Assembly: GCA_036417435.1 (NCBI GenBank)
Contig: CM070910.1
Span: forward strand, 74,384,784 to 74,448,783
Direction of reading: 5' to 3'
DNA: 64,000 nucleotides
Origin: Inia geoffrensis
Lineage: Eukaryota; Chordata; Mammalia; Artiodactyla; Iniidae
Position 1 is the stretch's first letter. Each line of letters opens with the position of its first letter. Shown in pieces: positions 1-10,416 of this stretch. The notes under the pieces are model-generated. The model saw nothing but the letters and a program-made list of their open reading frames with translations. It did not search any database and was not told where the DNA came from. Position numbers and translations under genes: made by a program.

Positions 1-330
1 CGACTACGCATGAACTGCATTTCAAAACACAGCAGAGTCTCACATTTACAAAAGAAATTTATGCTTGCTTAAGCTCAAAGGAGAGTGGGGAGGCTGCATA
101 AAACCAGAGATTGACATTAGGACAGATACCATTCCATAAGACAAATATATATTAGACAAGACCTACTCCTCGCTCAACCAAATCGACTCAACACCCCATA
201 TTCCATACCTAGGAATATGCCTGACTGTGAAGAAACTTAAAACCCATACATTTATAGGTCTCCATAAGAAAATCACTTGTGTACAGCAGCATACACACAG
301 CAGTGTAAATAAGCTAAATCCCCTTATAAA

Positions 331-336
331 AATAAA
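331..336 (+). promoter_or_regulatory. AATAAA hexamer of the L1 3' end
   Basis: An AATAAA sits near base 331 of nearly all monomers, at the place where L1 carries its polyadenylation signal, just before the A-rich tail. Monomers 20 and 25 have lost it. It may be an inherited relic only; nothing shows that the array is transcribed. Confidence 0.5.
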
Positions 337-648
337 TTCGAAAAAGAAAGCACAAGAACTGTGAAATAGAGAGAAATTCTTAAATAAGTCCTTGAGGGCT
401 TGCGAGAAATCTTGGATTTACCACCTCTACATCACCAGCTGTGGGAGAGATAAGGCTGGACACTTGGGACTGATACTATTGGTGAGGGAATGCAGACCCT
501 CTGAGGTAATGGTGCATGATTCCCATTCCACGGGTCCCAAATCTCCACGTTTAAGGGAGTTATCCTTCAGCTAAAATATGCATGGAAAACCCAGAATATG
601 GTCCACGAAGTGATCAGGCAAAATTTCTAAAATTCATCGCCATTTCAC

Positions 649-654
649 CCCCCT
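649..654 (+). repeat. Length-variable C homopolymer
   Basis: A run of C just upstream of the invariant ctcgag differs between monomers. It is 6 C in monomers 1-4 and longer elsewhere, up to 10 C at 63133-63142 in monomer 37. Some K-type copies interrupt it (tttcgccccctggg). Confidence 0.8.
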
Positions 655-863
655 GTTACTCGAGTTCGCCTTTCCAGATGCGATATTAACATTCTCCCCA
701 ATTCGAGAGTCAGTGCCTTTGACCTCTTGCTTGGCACAGTTTGCAATTTCTGTGGAAGATGAGCAGGAATAAGGAGAACCAATGAGCGGCTAACTCGATG
801 TGTTTGGACGGGCACATTGAACGATGATTTCCCTACAGGAAGAAGAATTCACCAAAGGCTCAG

Positions 864-880
864 CGTGCCATGCCGGCACG
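864..880. repeat. Small inverted repeat, 6-bp arms with 5-base loop
   Basis: The arms cgtgcc and ggcacg flank atgcc. The right arm becomes ggaacg in monomer 12, in all of zone B and in most of zone C, which breaks the pairing. It is therefore useful as a subfamily marker but unlikely to be required. Confidence 0.6.
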
Positions 881-1135
881 AGATTAGGGCCTGAAGCAAT
901 TATTCGGGTTTGCGGTCAGCTCACAAGAAAGCGAGTTGAGAAAAGGAGATTTTTGGCACTGTAACTCACAATCCTGCGGAGATCCAAATGACCCCTATCA
1001 TCCAAAAATTTATTGAAGGAAGACTGTGAAGAGGACTTGAACACGACACAGAATTGCAGAAAACAGATATCAGGTGGTAGATAAGAATTGCTCTGAAATC
1101 GTAGGAAAAGAGGCAGCAGTTCGACAGTGATGCAC

Positions 1136-1207
1136 TTGGCCAAAAAGGGCGTATGCGTTTTTTCCTGAATATATTCAGGAAAAAACGCATACGCCCTTTT
1201 TGGCCAA
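1136..1207. repeat. 72-bp perfect palindrome (36-bp arms, no spacer), reference copy
   Basis: The left arm begins ttggccaaaaagggcgtatg and ends cctgaata. The right arm is its exact reverse complement, and the centre lies between 1171 and 1172 in the self-complementary gaatatattc. The flanking bases do not pair, so the edges are sharp. An equivalent sits at the same place in all 37 monomers. It is exact in monomers 1, 3, 6, 11-14, 17, 22, 28, 29, 31 and 33-37. It could extrude as a cruciform, or fold as a 36-bp RNA hairpin if transcribed; both are inference. The first base of the L1-like sequence is within about 10 bases of its right edge. Confidence 0.97.
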
Positions 1208-1222
1208 CCAAGCAAGCATGCA

Positions 1223-1725
1223 ATGGAAATCCGCACTACAAGGAAGTCTCACTTCCCACCGATCAAAAGGGCCCTCCGAAAAAAATGTAAAATCCAGAGA
1301 GGCAGGACAGGCCATGGAGAACCGGCAGCCTTGTTATGCTGATGGGCGGGATGTAAATTGCCAACAGCCACTCTGGAGAAGTGGATGGTGTTTCCTGGAA
1401 CAAAGAAAAAACCAAGCTAGAGAGCCTAGGGCACTTCCACTTATGGTGCTATAGATTCGGAAAATTTAAATGAAAAAGACAAAGCCACACCAAAGTTTGG
1501 GGCTGCTCTGTGTACGGGAACCTTGACTATGGTACAACTTCAATAGCCCAGAAAGAGAAAAATGGATATAGAAGTTGTGGTACATCCCTACAATGGAATA
1601 TCACTCAACAATGAAATCAATGGCCACAGACCAGTAGCAGCATAATGAGAGGATTTAGTTACGATGATTCTAAGTGAAATAAGTCACACAGAAAAAGAAA
1701 CATCATAAGATATCACTAATACCGG
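1223..1725 (+). pseudogene. L1 ORF2 C-terminal relic, frameshifted; reference copy
   Basis: Frame 1 opens with ATG at 1223 and runs through a conserved C-K-L (1352-1360). A TGA interrupts it in most monomers. One base later the similarity continues in frame +1 with Q-Q-P-L-W-R-S-G-W (from 1362). It stays in that phase to K-L-W-Y-I-P-T-M-E-Y (from 1572), then shifts again to M-I-L-S-E-I-S-H-T-E-K (from 1664). This corresponds to the last ~150 codons of ORF2, downstream of the reverse transcriptase domain. No catalytic residues are included and no intact product is possible. Every monomer carries the same relic. Confidence 0.82.
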
Positions 1726-1736
1726 GAATGGAAACA

Positions 1737-2088
1737 CGACTACGCATGAACTGCATTTCAAAACACAGCAGAGTCTCACATTTACAAAAGAAATTTATGC
1801 TTGCTTAAGCTCAAAGGAGAGTGGGGAGGCTGCATAAAACCAGAGATTGACATTAGGACAGATACCATTCCATAAGACAAATATATATTAGACAAGACCT
1901 ACTCCTCGCTCAACCAAATCGACTCAACACCCCATATTCCATACCTAGGAATATACCTGACTGTGAAGAAACTTAAAACCCATTCATTTATAGGTCTCCA
2001 TAAGAAAATCACTTGTGTACAGCAGCATACACACAGCAGTGTAAATAAGCTAAATCTCCTTATAAAAATAAATTCGAAAAAGAAAGCA
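1737..2088 (+). mobile_element. L1 3'-UTR and decayed A-rich tail; second-monomer copy
   Basis: The first ~350 bases of each monomer align by eye with the L1 3' UTR: the motif acaaaagaaatttatg, a purine-rich stretch with gagtgggg, atatatattagacaagacc, and a segment with gtgtaca and gtgtaaat. It ends in ataaaaataaattcgaaaaa. The same stretch opens monomer 1 at 1-352. Strong divergence from active L1 makes the exact right edge uncertain by tens of bases. Confidence 0.75.
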
Positions 2089-3472
2089 CAAGGACTGTGA
2101 AATAGAGAGAAATTCTTAAATAAGTCCTTGAGGGCTTGCGAGAAATCTTGGATTTACCACCTCTACATCACCAGCTGTGGGAGAGATAAGGCTGGACAGT
2201 TGGGACTGATATTATTGGTGAGGGAATGCAGACCCTCTGAGGTAATGGTGCATGATTCCCATTCCACGGGTCCCAAATCTCCACGTTTAAGGGAGTTATC
2301 CTTCAGCTAAAATATGCATGGAAAACCCAGAATATGGTCCACGAAGTGATCAGGCAAAATTTCTAAAATTCATCGCCATTTCACCCCCCTGTTACTCGAG
2401 TTCGCCTTTCCAGATGCGATATTAACATTCTCCCCAATTCGAGAGTCAGTGCCTTTGACCTCTTGCTTGGCACAGTTTGCAATTTCTGTGGAAGATGAGC
2501 AGGAATAAGGAGAACCAATGAGCGGCTAACTCGATGTGTTTGGACGGGCACATTGAACGATGATTTCCCTACAGGAAGAAGAATTCACCAAAGGCTCAGC
2601 GTGCCATGCCGGCACGAGATTAGGGCCTGAAGCAATTATTCGGGTTTGCGGTCAGCTCACAAGAAAGCGAGTTGAGAAAAGGAGATTTTTGGCACTGTAA
2701 CTCACAATCCTGCGGAGTTCCAAATGACCCCTATCATCCAAAAATTTATTGAAGGAAGACTGTGAAGAGGACTTGAACACGACACAGAATTGCAGAAAAC
2801 AGATATCAGGTGGTAGATAAGAATTGCTCTGAAATCGTAGGAAAAGAGGCAGCAGTTCGACAGTGATGCACTTGGCCAAAAAGGGCGTATGCGTTTTTTC
2901 CTGAATATATTCAGGAAAAAACGCATACGCCCTTTTGGGCCAACCAAGCAAGCATGCAATGGAAATCCGCACTACAAGGAAGTCTCACTTCCCACCGATC
3001 AAAAGGGCCCTCCGAAAAAAATGTAAAATCCAGAGAGGCAGGACAGGCCATGGAAAACCGGCAGCCTTGTTATGCTGATGGGCTGGATGTAAATTGCCAA
3101 CAGCCACTCTGGAGAAGTGGACGGTGTTTCCTGGAACAAAGAAAAAACCAAGCTAGAGAGCCTAGGGCACTTCCAATTATGGTGCTATAGATTCGGAAAA
3201 TTTAAATGAAAAAGACAGAGCCACACCAAAGTTTGGGGCTGCTCTGTGTACGGGAACCTTGACTATGGTACAATTTCAATAGCCCAGAAAGAGAAAAATG
3301 GATATAGAAGTTGTGGTACATCCCTACAATGGAATATCACTCAACAATGAAATCAATGGCCACAGACCAGTAGCAGCATAATGAGTGGATTTAGTTACGA
3401 TGATTCTAAGTGAAATAAGTCACACAGAAAAAGAAACATCATAAGATATCACTAATACCGGGAATGGAAACA
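1737..3472 (+). repeat. Satellite monomer 2 (1,736 bp)
   Basis: This is the first member of a dimeric block with monomer 3, repeated as 4-5. Diagnostic bases shared with monomer 4 are gacagttgggactgatatt near 2198, the palindrome right arm ending ttttgggccaa, and gtggacggtg near 3117. The palindrome is at 2872-2943 with one mismatch. By eye about seven bases differ from monomer 4. Confidence 0.96.
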
Positions 3473-5208
3473 CGACTAACCATGAACTGCATTTCAAAAC
3501 ACAGCAGAGTCTCACACTTACAAAAGAAATTTATGCTTGCGTAAGGTCAAAGGAGAGTGGGGAGGCTGCATAAAACCATAGATTGACATTAGGACAGATA
3601 CCATTCCATAAGACAAATATATATTAGACAAGACCTACTCCTCGCTCAACCAAATCGACTCAACACCCCATATTCCATACCTAGGAATATGCCTGACTGT
3701 GAAGAAACTTAAAACCCATACATTTATAGGTCTCCATAAGAAAATCACTTGTGTACAGCAGCATACACACAGCAGTGTAAATAAGCTAAATCCCCTTATA
3801 AAAATAAATTTGAAAAAGAAAGCACAAGAACTGTGAAATAGAGAGAAATTCTTAAATAAGTCCTTGAGGGCTTGCGAGAAATCTTGGATTTACCACCTCT
3901 ACATCACCAGCTGTGGGAGAGATAAGGCTGGACACTTGGGACTGATACTATTGGTGAGGGAATGCAGACCCTCTGAGGTAATGGTGCATGATTCCCATTC
4001 CACGGGTCCCAAATCTCCACGTTTAAGGGAGTTATCCTTCAGCTAAAATATGCATGGAAAACCCAGAATATGGTCCACGAAGTGATCAGGCAAAATTTCT
4101 AAAATTCATCGCCATTTCACCCCCCTGTTACTCGAGTTCGCCTTTCCAGATGCGATATTAACATTCTCCCCAATTCGAGAGTCAGTGCCTTTGACCTCTT
4201 GCTTGGCACAGTTTGCAATTTCTGTGGAAGATGAGCAGGAATAAGGAGAACCAATGAGCGGCTAACTCGATGTGTTTGGACGGGCACATTGAACGATGAT
4301 TTCCCTACAGGAAGAAGAATTCACCAAAGGCTCAGCGTGCCATGCCGGCACGAGATTAGGGCCTGAAGCAATTATTCGGGTTTGCGGTCAGCTCACAAGA
4401 AAGCGAGTTGAGAAAAGTAGATTTTTGGCACTGTAACTCACAATCCTGCGGAGTTCCAAATGACCCCTATCATCCAAAAATTTATTGAAGGAAGACTGTG
4501 AAGAGGACTTGAACAAGACACAGAATTGCAGAAAACAGATATCAGGTGGTAGATAAGAATTGCTCTGAAATCGTAGGAAAAGAGGCAGCAGTTCGACAGT
4601 GATGCACTTGGCCAAAAAGGGCGTATGCGTTTTTTCCTGAATATATTCAGGAAAAAACGCATACGCCCTTTTTGGCCAACCAAGCAAGCATGCAATGGAA
4701 ATCCGCACTACAAGGAAGTCTCACTTCCCACCGATCAAAAGGGCCCTCCGAAAAAAATGTAAAATCCAGAGAGGCAGGACAGGCCATGGAAAACCGGCAG
4801 CCTTGTTATGCTGATGGGCGGGATGTAAATTGCCAACAGCCACTCTGGAGAAGTGGATGGTGTTTCCTGGAACAAAGAAAAAACCAAGCTACAGAGCCTA
4901 GGGCACTTCCACTTATGGTGCTATAGATTCGGAAAATTTAAATGAAAAAGACAAAGCCACACCAAAGTTTGGGGCTGCTCTGTGTACGGGAACCTTGACT
5001 ATGGTACAACTTCAATAGCCCAGAAAGAGAAAAATGGATATAGAAGTTGTGGTACATCCCTACAATGGAATATCACTCAACAATGAAATCAATGGCCACA
5101 GACCAGTAGCAGCATAATGAGTGGATTTAGTTACGATGATTCTAAGTGAAATAAGTCACACAGAAAAAGAAACATCATAAGATATCACTAATACCGGGAA
5201 TGGAAACA
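3473..5208 (+). repeat. Satellite monomer 3 (1,736 bp)
   Basis: It starts with the variant cgactaaccatg and has cttgcgtaagg and accatagattg, all shared with monomer 5. The base change giving aaaagtagattttt near 4414 is also shared with monomer 5. The palindrome at 4608-4679 is perfect. Confidence 0.96.
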
Positions 5209-6944
5209 CGACTACGCATGAACTGCATTTCAAAACACAGCAGAGTCTCACATTTACAAAAGAAATTTATGCTTGCTTAAGCTCAAAGGAGAGTGGGGAG
5301 GCTGCATAAAACCAGAGATTGACATTAGGACAGATACCATTCCATAAGACAAATATATATTAGACAAGACCTACTCCTCGCTCAACCAAATCGACTCAAC
5401 ACCCCATATTCCATACCTAGGAATATACCTGACTGTGAAGAAACTTAAAACCCATTCATTTATAGGTCTCCATAAGAAAATCACTTGTGTACAGCAGCAT
5501 ACACACAGCAGTGTAAATAAGCTAAATCCCCTTATAAAAATAAATTCGAAAAAGAAAGCACAAGGACTGTGAAATAGAGAGAAATTCTTAAATAAGTCCT
5601 TGAGGGCTTGCGAGAAATCTTGGATTTACCACCTCTACATCACCAGCTGTGGGAGAGATAAGGCTGGACAGTTGGGACTGATATTATTGGTGAGGGAATG
5701 CAGACCCTCTGAGGTAATGGTGCATGATTCCCATTCCACGGGTCCCAAATCTCCACGTTTAAGGGAGTTATCCTTCAGCTAAAATATGCATGGAAAACAC
5801 AGAATATGGTCCACGAAGTGATCAGGCAAAATTTCTAAAATTCATCGCCATTTCACCCCCCTGTTACTCGAGTTCGCCTTTCCAGATGCGATATTAACAT
5901 TCTCCCCAATTCGAGAGTCAGTGCCTTTGACCTCTTGCTTGGCACAGTTTGCAATTTCTGTGGAAGATGAGCAGGAATAAGGAGAACCAATGAGCGGCTA
6001 ACTCGATGTGTTTGGACGGGCACATTGAACGATGATTTCCCTACAGGAAGAAGAATTCACCAAAGGCTCAGCGTGCCATGCCGGCACGAGATTAGGGCCT
6101 GAAGCAATTATTCGGGTTTGCGGTCAGCTCACAAGAAAGCGAGTTGAGAAAAGGAGATTTTTGGCACTGTAACTCACAATCCTGCGGAGTTCCAAATGAC
6201 CCCTATCATCCAAAAATTTATTGAAGGAAGACTGTGAAGAGGACTTGAACACGACACAGAATTGCAGAAAACAGATATCAGGTGGTAGATAAGAATTGCT
6301 CTGAAATCGTAGGAAAAGAGGCAGCAGTTCGACAGTGATGCACTTGGCCAAAAAGGGCGTAGGCGTTTTTTCCTGAATATATTCAGGAAAAAACGCATAC
6401 GCCCTTTTGGGCCAACCAAGCAAGCATGCAATGGAAATCCGCACTACAAGGAAGTCTCACTTCCCATCGATCAAAAGGGCCCTCCGAAAAAAATGTAAAA
6501 TCCAGAGAGGCAGGACAGGCCATGGAAAACCGGCAGCCTTGTTATGCTGATGGGCGGGATGTAAATTGCCAACAGCCACTCTGGAGAAGTGGACGGTGTT
6601 TCCTGGAACAAAGAAAAAACCAAGCTAGAGAGCCTAGGGCACTTCCACTTATGGTGCTATAGATTCGGAAAATTTAAATGAAAAAGACAGAGCCACAGCA
6701 AAGTTTGGGGCTGCTCTGTGTACGGGAACCTTGACTATGGTACAATTTCAATAGCCCAGAAAGAGAAAAATGGATATAGAAGTTGTGGTACATCCCTACA
6801 ATGGAATATCACTCAACAATGAAATCAATGGCCACAGACCAGTAGCAGCATAATGAGTGGATTTAGTTACGATGATTCTAAGTGAAATAAGTCACACAGA
6901 AAAAGAAACATCATAAGATATCACTAATACCGGAAATGGAAACA
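5209..6944 (+). repeat. Satellite monomer 4 (1,736 bp)
   Basis: This is the dimer-block homologue of monomer 2. The palindrome at 6344-6415 has two mismatches: a private gtaggcg in the left arm and the shared gggcc in the right arm. ggaaaacacagaat near 5792 is shared with the next monomer (5), which suggests a short conversion tract. Confidence 0.96.
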
Positions 6945-8680
6945 CGACTAACCATGAACTGCATTTCAAAACACAGCAGAGTCTCACATTTACAAAAGAA
7001 ATTTATGCTTGCGTAAGGTCAAAGGAGAGTGGGGAGGCTGCATAAAACCATAGATTGACATTAGGACAGATACCATTCCATAAGACAAATATATATTAGA
7101 CAAGACCTACTCCTCGCTCAACCAAATCGACTCAACACCCCATATTCCATACCTAGGAATATGCCTGACTGTGAAGAAACTTAAAACCCATACATTTATA
7201 GGTCTCCATAAGAAAATCACTTGTGTACAGCAGCATACACACAGCAGTGTAAATAAGCTAAATCCCCTTATAAAAATAAATTTGAAAAAGAAAGCACAAG
7301 AACTGTGAAATAGAGAGAAATTCTTAAATAAGTCCTTGAGGGCTTGCGAGAAATCTTGGATTTACCACCTCTACATCACCAGCTGTGGGAGAGATAAGGC
7401 TGGACACTTGGGACTGATACTATTGGTGAGGGAAGGCAGACCCTCTGAGGTAATGGTGCATGATTCCCATTCCACGGGTCCCAAATCTCCACGTTTAAGG
7501 GAGTTATCCTTCAGCTAAAATATGCATGGAAAACACAGAATATGGTCCACGAAGTGATCAGGCAAAATTTCTAAAATTCATCGCCATTTCACCCCCCTGT
7601 TACTCGAGTTCGCCTTTCCAGATGCGATATTAACATTCTCCCCAATTCGAGAGTCAGTGCCTTTGACCTCTTGCTTGGCACAGTTTGCAATTTCTGTGGA
7701 AGATGAGCAGGAATAAGGAGAACCAATGAGCGGCTAACTCGATGTGTTTGGACGGGCACATTGAACGATGATTTCCCTACAGGAAGAAGAATTCACCAAA
7801 GGCTCAGCGTGCCATGCCGGCACGAGATTAGGGCCTGAAGCAATTATTCGGGTTTGCGGTCAGCTCACAAGAAAGCGAGTTGAGAAAAGTAGATTTTTGG
7901 CACTGTAACTCACAATCCTGCGGAGTTCCAAATGACCCCTATCATCCAAAAATTTATTGAAGGAAGACTGTGAAGAGGACTTGAACACGACACAGAATTG
8001 CAGAAAACAGATATCAGGTGGTAGATAAGAATTGCTCTGAAATCGTAGGAAAAGAGGCAGCAGTTCGACAGTGATGCACTTGGCCAAAAAGGGCGTATGC
8101 GTTTTTTCCTGAATATATTCAGGAAATAACGCATACGCCCTTTTTGGCCAACCAAGCAAGCATGCAATGGAAATCCGCACTACAAGGAAGTCTCACTTCC
8201 CACCGATCAAAAGGGCCCTCCGAAAAAAATGTAAAATCCAGAGAGGCAGGACAGGCCATGGAAAACCGGCAGCCTTGTTATGCTGATGGGCGGGATGTAA
8301 ATTGCCAACAGCCACTCTGGAGAAGTGGATGGTGTTTCCTGGAACAAAGAAAAAACCAAGCTAGAGAGACTAGGGCACTTCCACTTATGGTGCTATAGAT
8401 TCGGAAAATTTAAATGAAAAAGACAAAGCCACACCAAAGTTTGGGGCTGCTCTGTGTACGGGAACCTTGACTATGGTACAACTTCAATAGCCCAGAAAGA
8501 GAAAAATGGATATAGAAGTTGTGGTACATCCCTACAATGGAATAGCACTCAACAATGAAATCAATGGCCACAGACCAGTAGCAGCATAATGAGTGGATTT
8601 AGTTACGATGATTCTAAGTGAAATAAGTCACACAGAAAAAGAAACATCATAAGATATCACTAATACCGGGAATGGAAACA
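6945..8680 (+). repeat. Satellite monomer 5 (1,736 bp)
   Basis: This is the homologue of monomer 3 (cgactaac start, cttgcgtaagg). Its 3' part is shared with monomer 7: aggaaataacgc in the palindrome right arm and ggaatagcac near 8541. The palindrome is at 8080-8151 with one mismatch. Confidence 0.96.
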
Positions 8681-10416
8681 CGACTACGCATGAACTGCAT
8701 TTCAAAACACAGCAGAGTCTCACATTTACAAAAGAAATTTATGCTTGCTTAAGGTCAAAGGAGAGTGGGGAGGCTGCATAAAACCAGAGATTGACATTAG
8801 GACAGATACCATTCCATAAGACAAATATATATTAGACAAGACCTACTCCTCGCTCAACCAAATCGACTCAACACCCCATATTCCATACCTAGGAATATAC
8901 CTGACTGTGAAGAAACTTAAAACCCATTCATTTATAGGTCTCCATAAGAAAATCACTTGTGTACAGCAGCATACACACAGCAGTGTAAATAAGCTAAATC
9001 CCCTTATAAAAATAAATTTGAAAAAGAAAGCACAAGGACTGTGAAATAGAGAGAAATTCTTAAATAAGTCCTTGAGGGCTTGCGAGAAATCTTGGATTTA
9101 CCACCTCTACATCACCAGTTGTGGGAGAGATAAGGCTGGACATTTGGGACTGATACTATTGGTGAGAGAATGCAGACCCTCTGAGATAATGGTGCATGAT
9201 TCCCATTCCACGGGTCCCAAATCTCCACGTTTAAGGGAGTTATCCTTCAGCTAAAATATGCATGGAAAACCCAGAATATGGTCCACGAAGTGATCAGGCA
9301 AAGTTTCTAAAATTCATCGCCATTTTCCCCCCCTGTTACTCGAGTTCGCCTTTCCAGATGCGATATTAACATTCTCCCCAATTCGAGAGTCAGTTCCTTT
9401 GACCTCTTGCTTGGCACAGTTTGCAATTTCTGTGGAAGATGAGCAGGAATAAGGAGAACCAATGAGCGGCTAACTCGATGTGTTTGGACGGGAACATTGA
9501 ACGATGATTTTCCTACAGGAAGAAGAATTCACCAAAGGCTCAGCGTGCCATGCCGGCACGAGATTAGGGCCTGAAGCAATTATTCGGGTTTGCGGTCAGC
9601 TCACAAAAAAGCGAGTTGACAAAAGGAGATTTTTGGCACTGTAACTCACAATCCTGCGGAGTTCCAAATGACCCCTATCATCCAAAAATTTATTGAAGGA
9701 AGACTGTGAAGAGGACTTGAACACGACACAGAATTGCAGAAAACAGATATCAGGTGGTAGATAAGAATTGCTCTGAAATCGTAGGAAAGGAGGCAGCAGT
9801 TCGACAGTGATGCACTTGGCCAAAAAGGGCGTATGCGTTTTTTCCTGAATATATTCAGGAAAAAACGCATACGCCCTTTTTGGCCAACCAAGCAAGCCTG
9901 CAATGGAAATCCGCACTACAAGGAAGTCTCACTTCCCACCGATCAAAAGGGCCCTCCGAAAAAAATGTAAAATCCAGAGAGGCAGGACAGGCCATGGAGA
10001 ACCGGCAGCCTTGTTATGCTGATGGGCGGGATGTAAATTGCCAACAGCCACTCTGGAGAAGTGGATGGTGTTTCCTGGAACAAAGAAAAAACCAAGCTAG
10101 AGAGCCTAGGGCACTTCCACTTATGGTGCTATAGATTCGGAAAATTTAAATGAAAAAGACAAAGCCACACCAAAGTTTGGGGCTGCTCTGTGTACGGGAA
10201 CCTTGACTATGGTACAACTTCAATAGCCCAGAAAGAGAAAAATGGATATAGAAGTTGTGGTACATCCCTACAATGGAATATCACTCAACAATGAAATCAA
10301 TGGCCACAGACCAGTAGCAGCATAATGAGTGGATTTAGTTACGATGATTCTAAGTGAAATAAGTCACACAGAAAAAGAAACATCATAAGATATCACTAAT
10401 ACCGGGAATGGAAACA
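8681..10416 (+). repeat. Satellite monomer 6 (1,736 bp)
   Basis: It carries several private or rare bases: ccagttgtggg near 9115, ggtgagagaatg, ctgagataatgg, and acaaaaaagcgagttgacaa near 9604. The last of these is otherwise typical of zone B monomers 16-19. The palindrome at 9816-9887 is perfect. It shares gggaacattg and caaagtttc with monomer 7. Confidence 0.96.

Larger units (their letters stand above)
353..1135 (+). repeat. Unique (non-L1) half of the monomer; reference copy
   Basis: About 780 bases between the L1 tail and the palindrome show no family I recognise: no tRNA-like boxes, no LTR ends, no protein similarity and no clear internal tandem structure. Visible marks are a C homopolymer near 650, ctcgag at 660, a small hairpin at 864-880, and an EcoRI site at 845-850. 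This half distinguishes the K-type monomers most strongly. Confidence 0.8.
1..1736 (+). repeat. Satellite monomer 1 (1,736 bp)
   Basis: I use this copy as the reference for within-monomer positions. The L1 3'-UTR relic is at 1-~350, the unique segment at ~350-1135, the perfect palindrome at 1136-1207 and the ORF2 relic at ~1213-1725. Most of it resembles monomers 3 and 5, but the first ~120 bases (cgactacg, taagctcaaagg) match monomers 2 and 4. It is therefore a mild mosaic or continues a block that starts outside the window. Confidence 0.96.
1213..2088 (+). mobile_element. LINE-1 3'-end relic (ORF2 C-terminus, 3' UTR, tail) built into each monomer; reference copy
   Basis: From just right of the palindrome to about base 350 of the next monomer, the sequence runs collinear with the 3' end of mammalian L1 as I know it. 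The order is: a start like the ORF2 stretch beginning M-x-I-x-T-T; the cysteine-rich region with L-L-C and C-K-L; Q-P-L-W-R-S and F-L; K-L-W-Y-I with T-M-E-Y; I-L-S-E-I-S with T-E-K; a 3' UTR with aaatttatg, ggtcaaaggagagtgggg and agacaagacctact; then AATAAA and an A-rich end. It is 5'-truncated, full of frameshifts and inactive. The same piece lies at every palindrome-to-next-monomer interval, so it was captured once and amplified with the satellite. The UTR style suggests a cetartiodactyl L1. Confidence 0.85.

Noticed and set aside
322..336. TATA-like sequence ccttataaaaataaa
   Set aside because: It lies in the L1 tail beside AATAAA and is better explained as the degraded A-rich 3' end than as a promoter.
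353..1135. Unique half as an endogenous retroviral LTR or a SINE
   Set aside because: No matching terminal repeats, target-site duplication, primer-binding site or tRNA-like boxes were visible, so I leave it unassigned.
1136..1207. Rho-independent terminator or microRNA gene at the palindrome
   Set aside because: A spacerless 36-bp palindrome leaves no proper loop, and the array is eukaryotic heterochromatin-type DNA. A microRNA hairpin would normally have a loop and mismatches. Hairpin RNA remains only a possibility.
916..1236. A minus-strand ORF of about 106 codons that recurs in most monomers, and + strand ORFs of 60-84 codons
   Set aside because: They repeat exactly at the satellite period, overlap one another on both strands across the palindrome and L1 relic, and are broken by indels in monomers 16, 19, 20, 21, 24, 27 and 32. 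Their conservation follows DNA homogenisation; I see no signal peptide, domain or start context that suggests a gene.
1447..1466. Possible CENP-B box (ttcggaaaatt...)
   Set aside because: The left half fits TTCGNNNNANN but the required CGGG is absent (taaa instead), and I found no full match on either strand.
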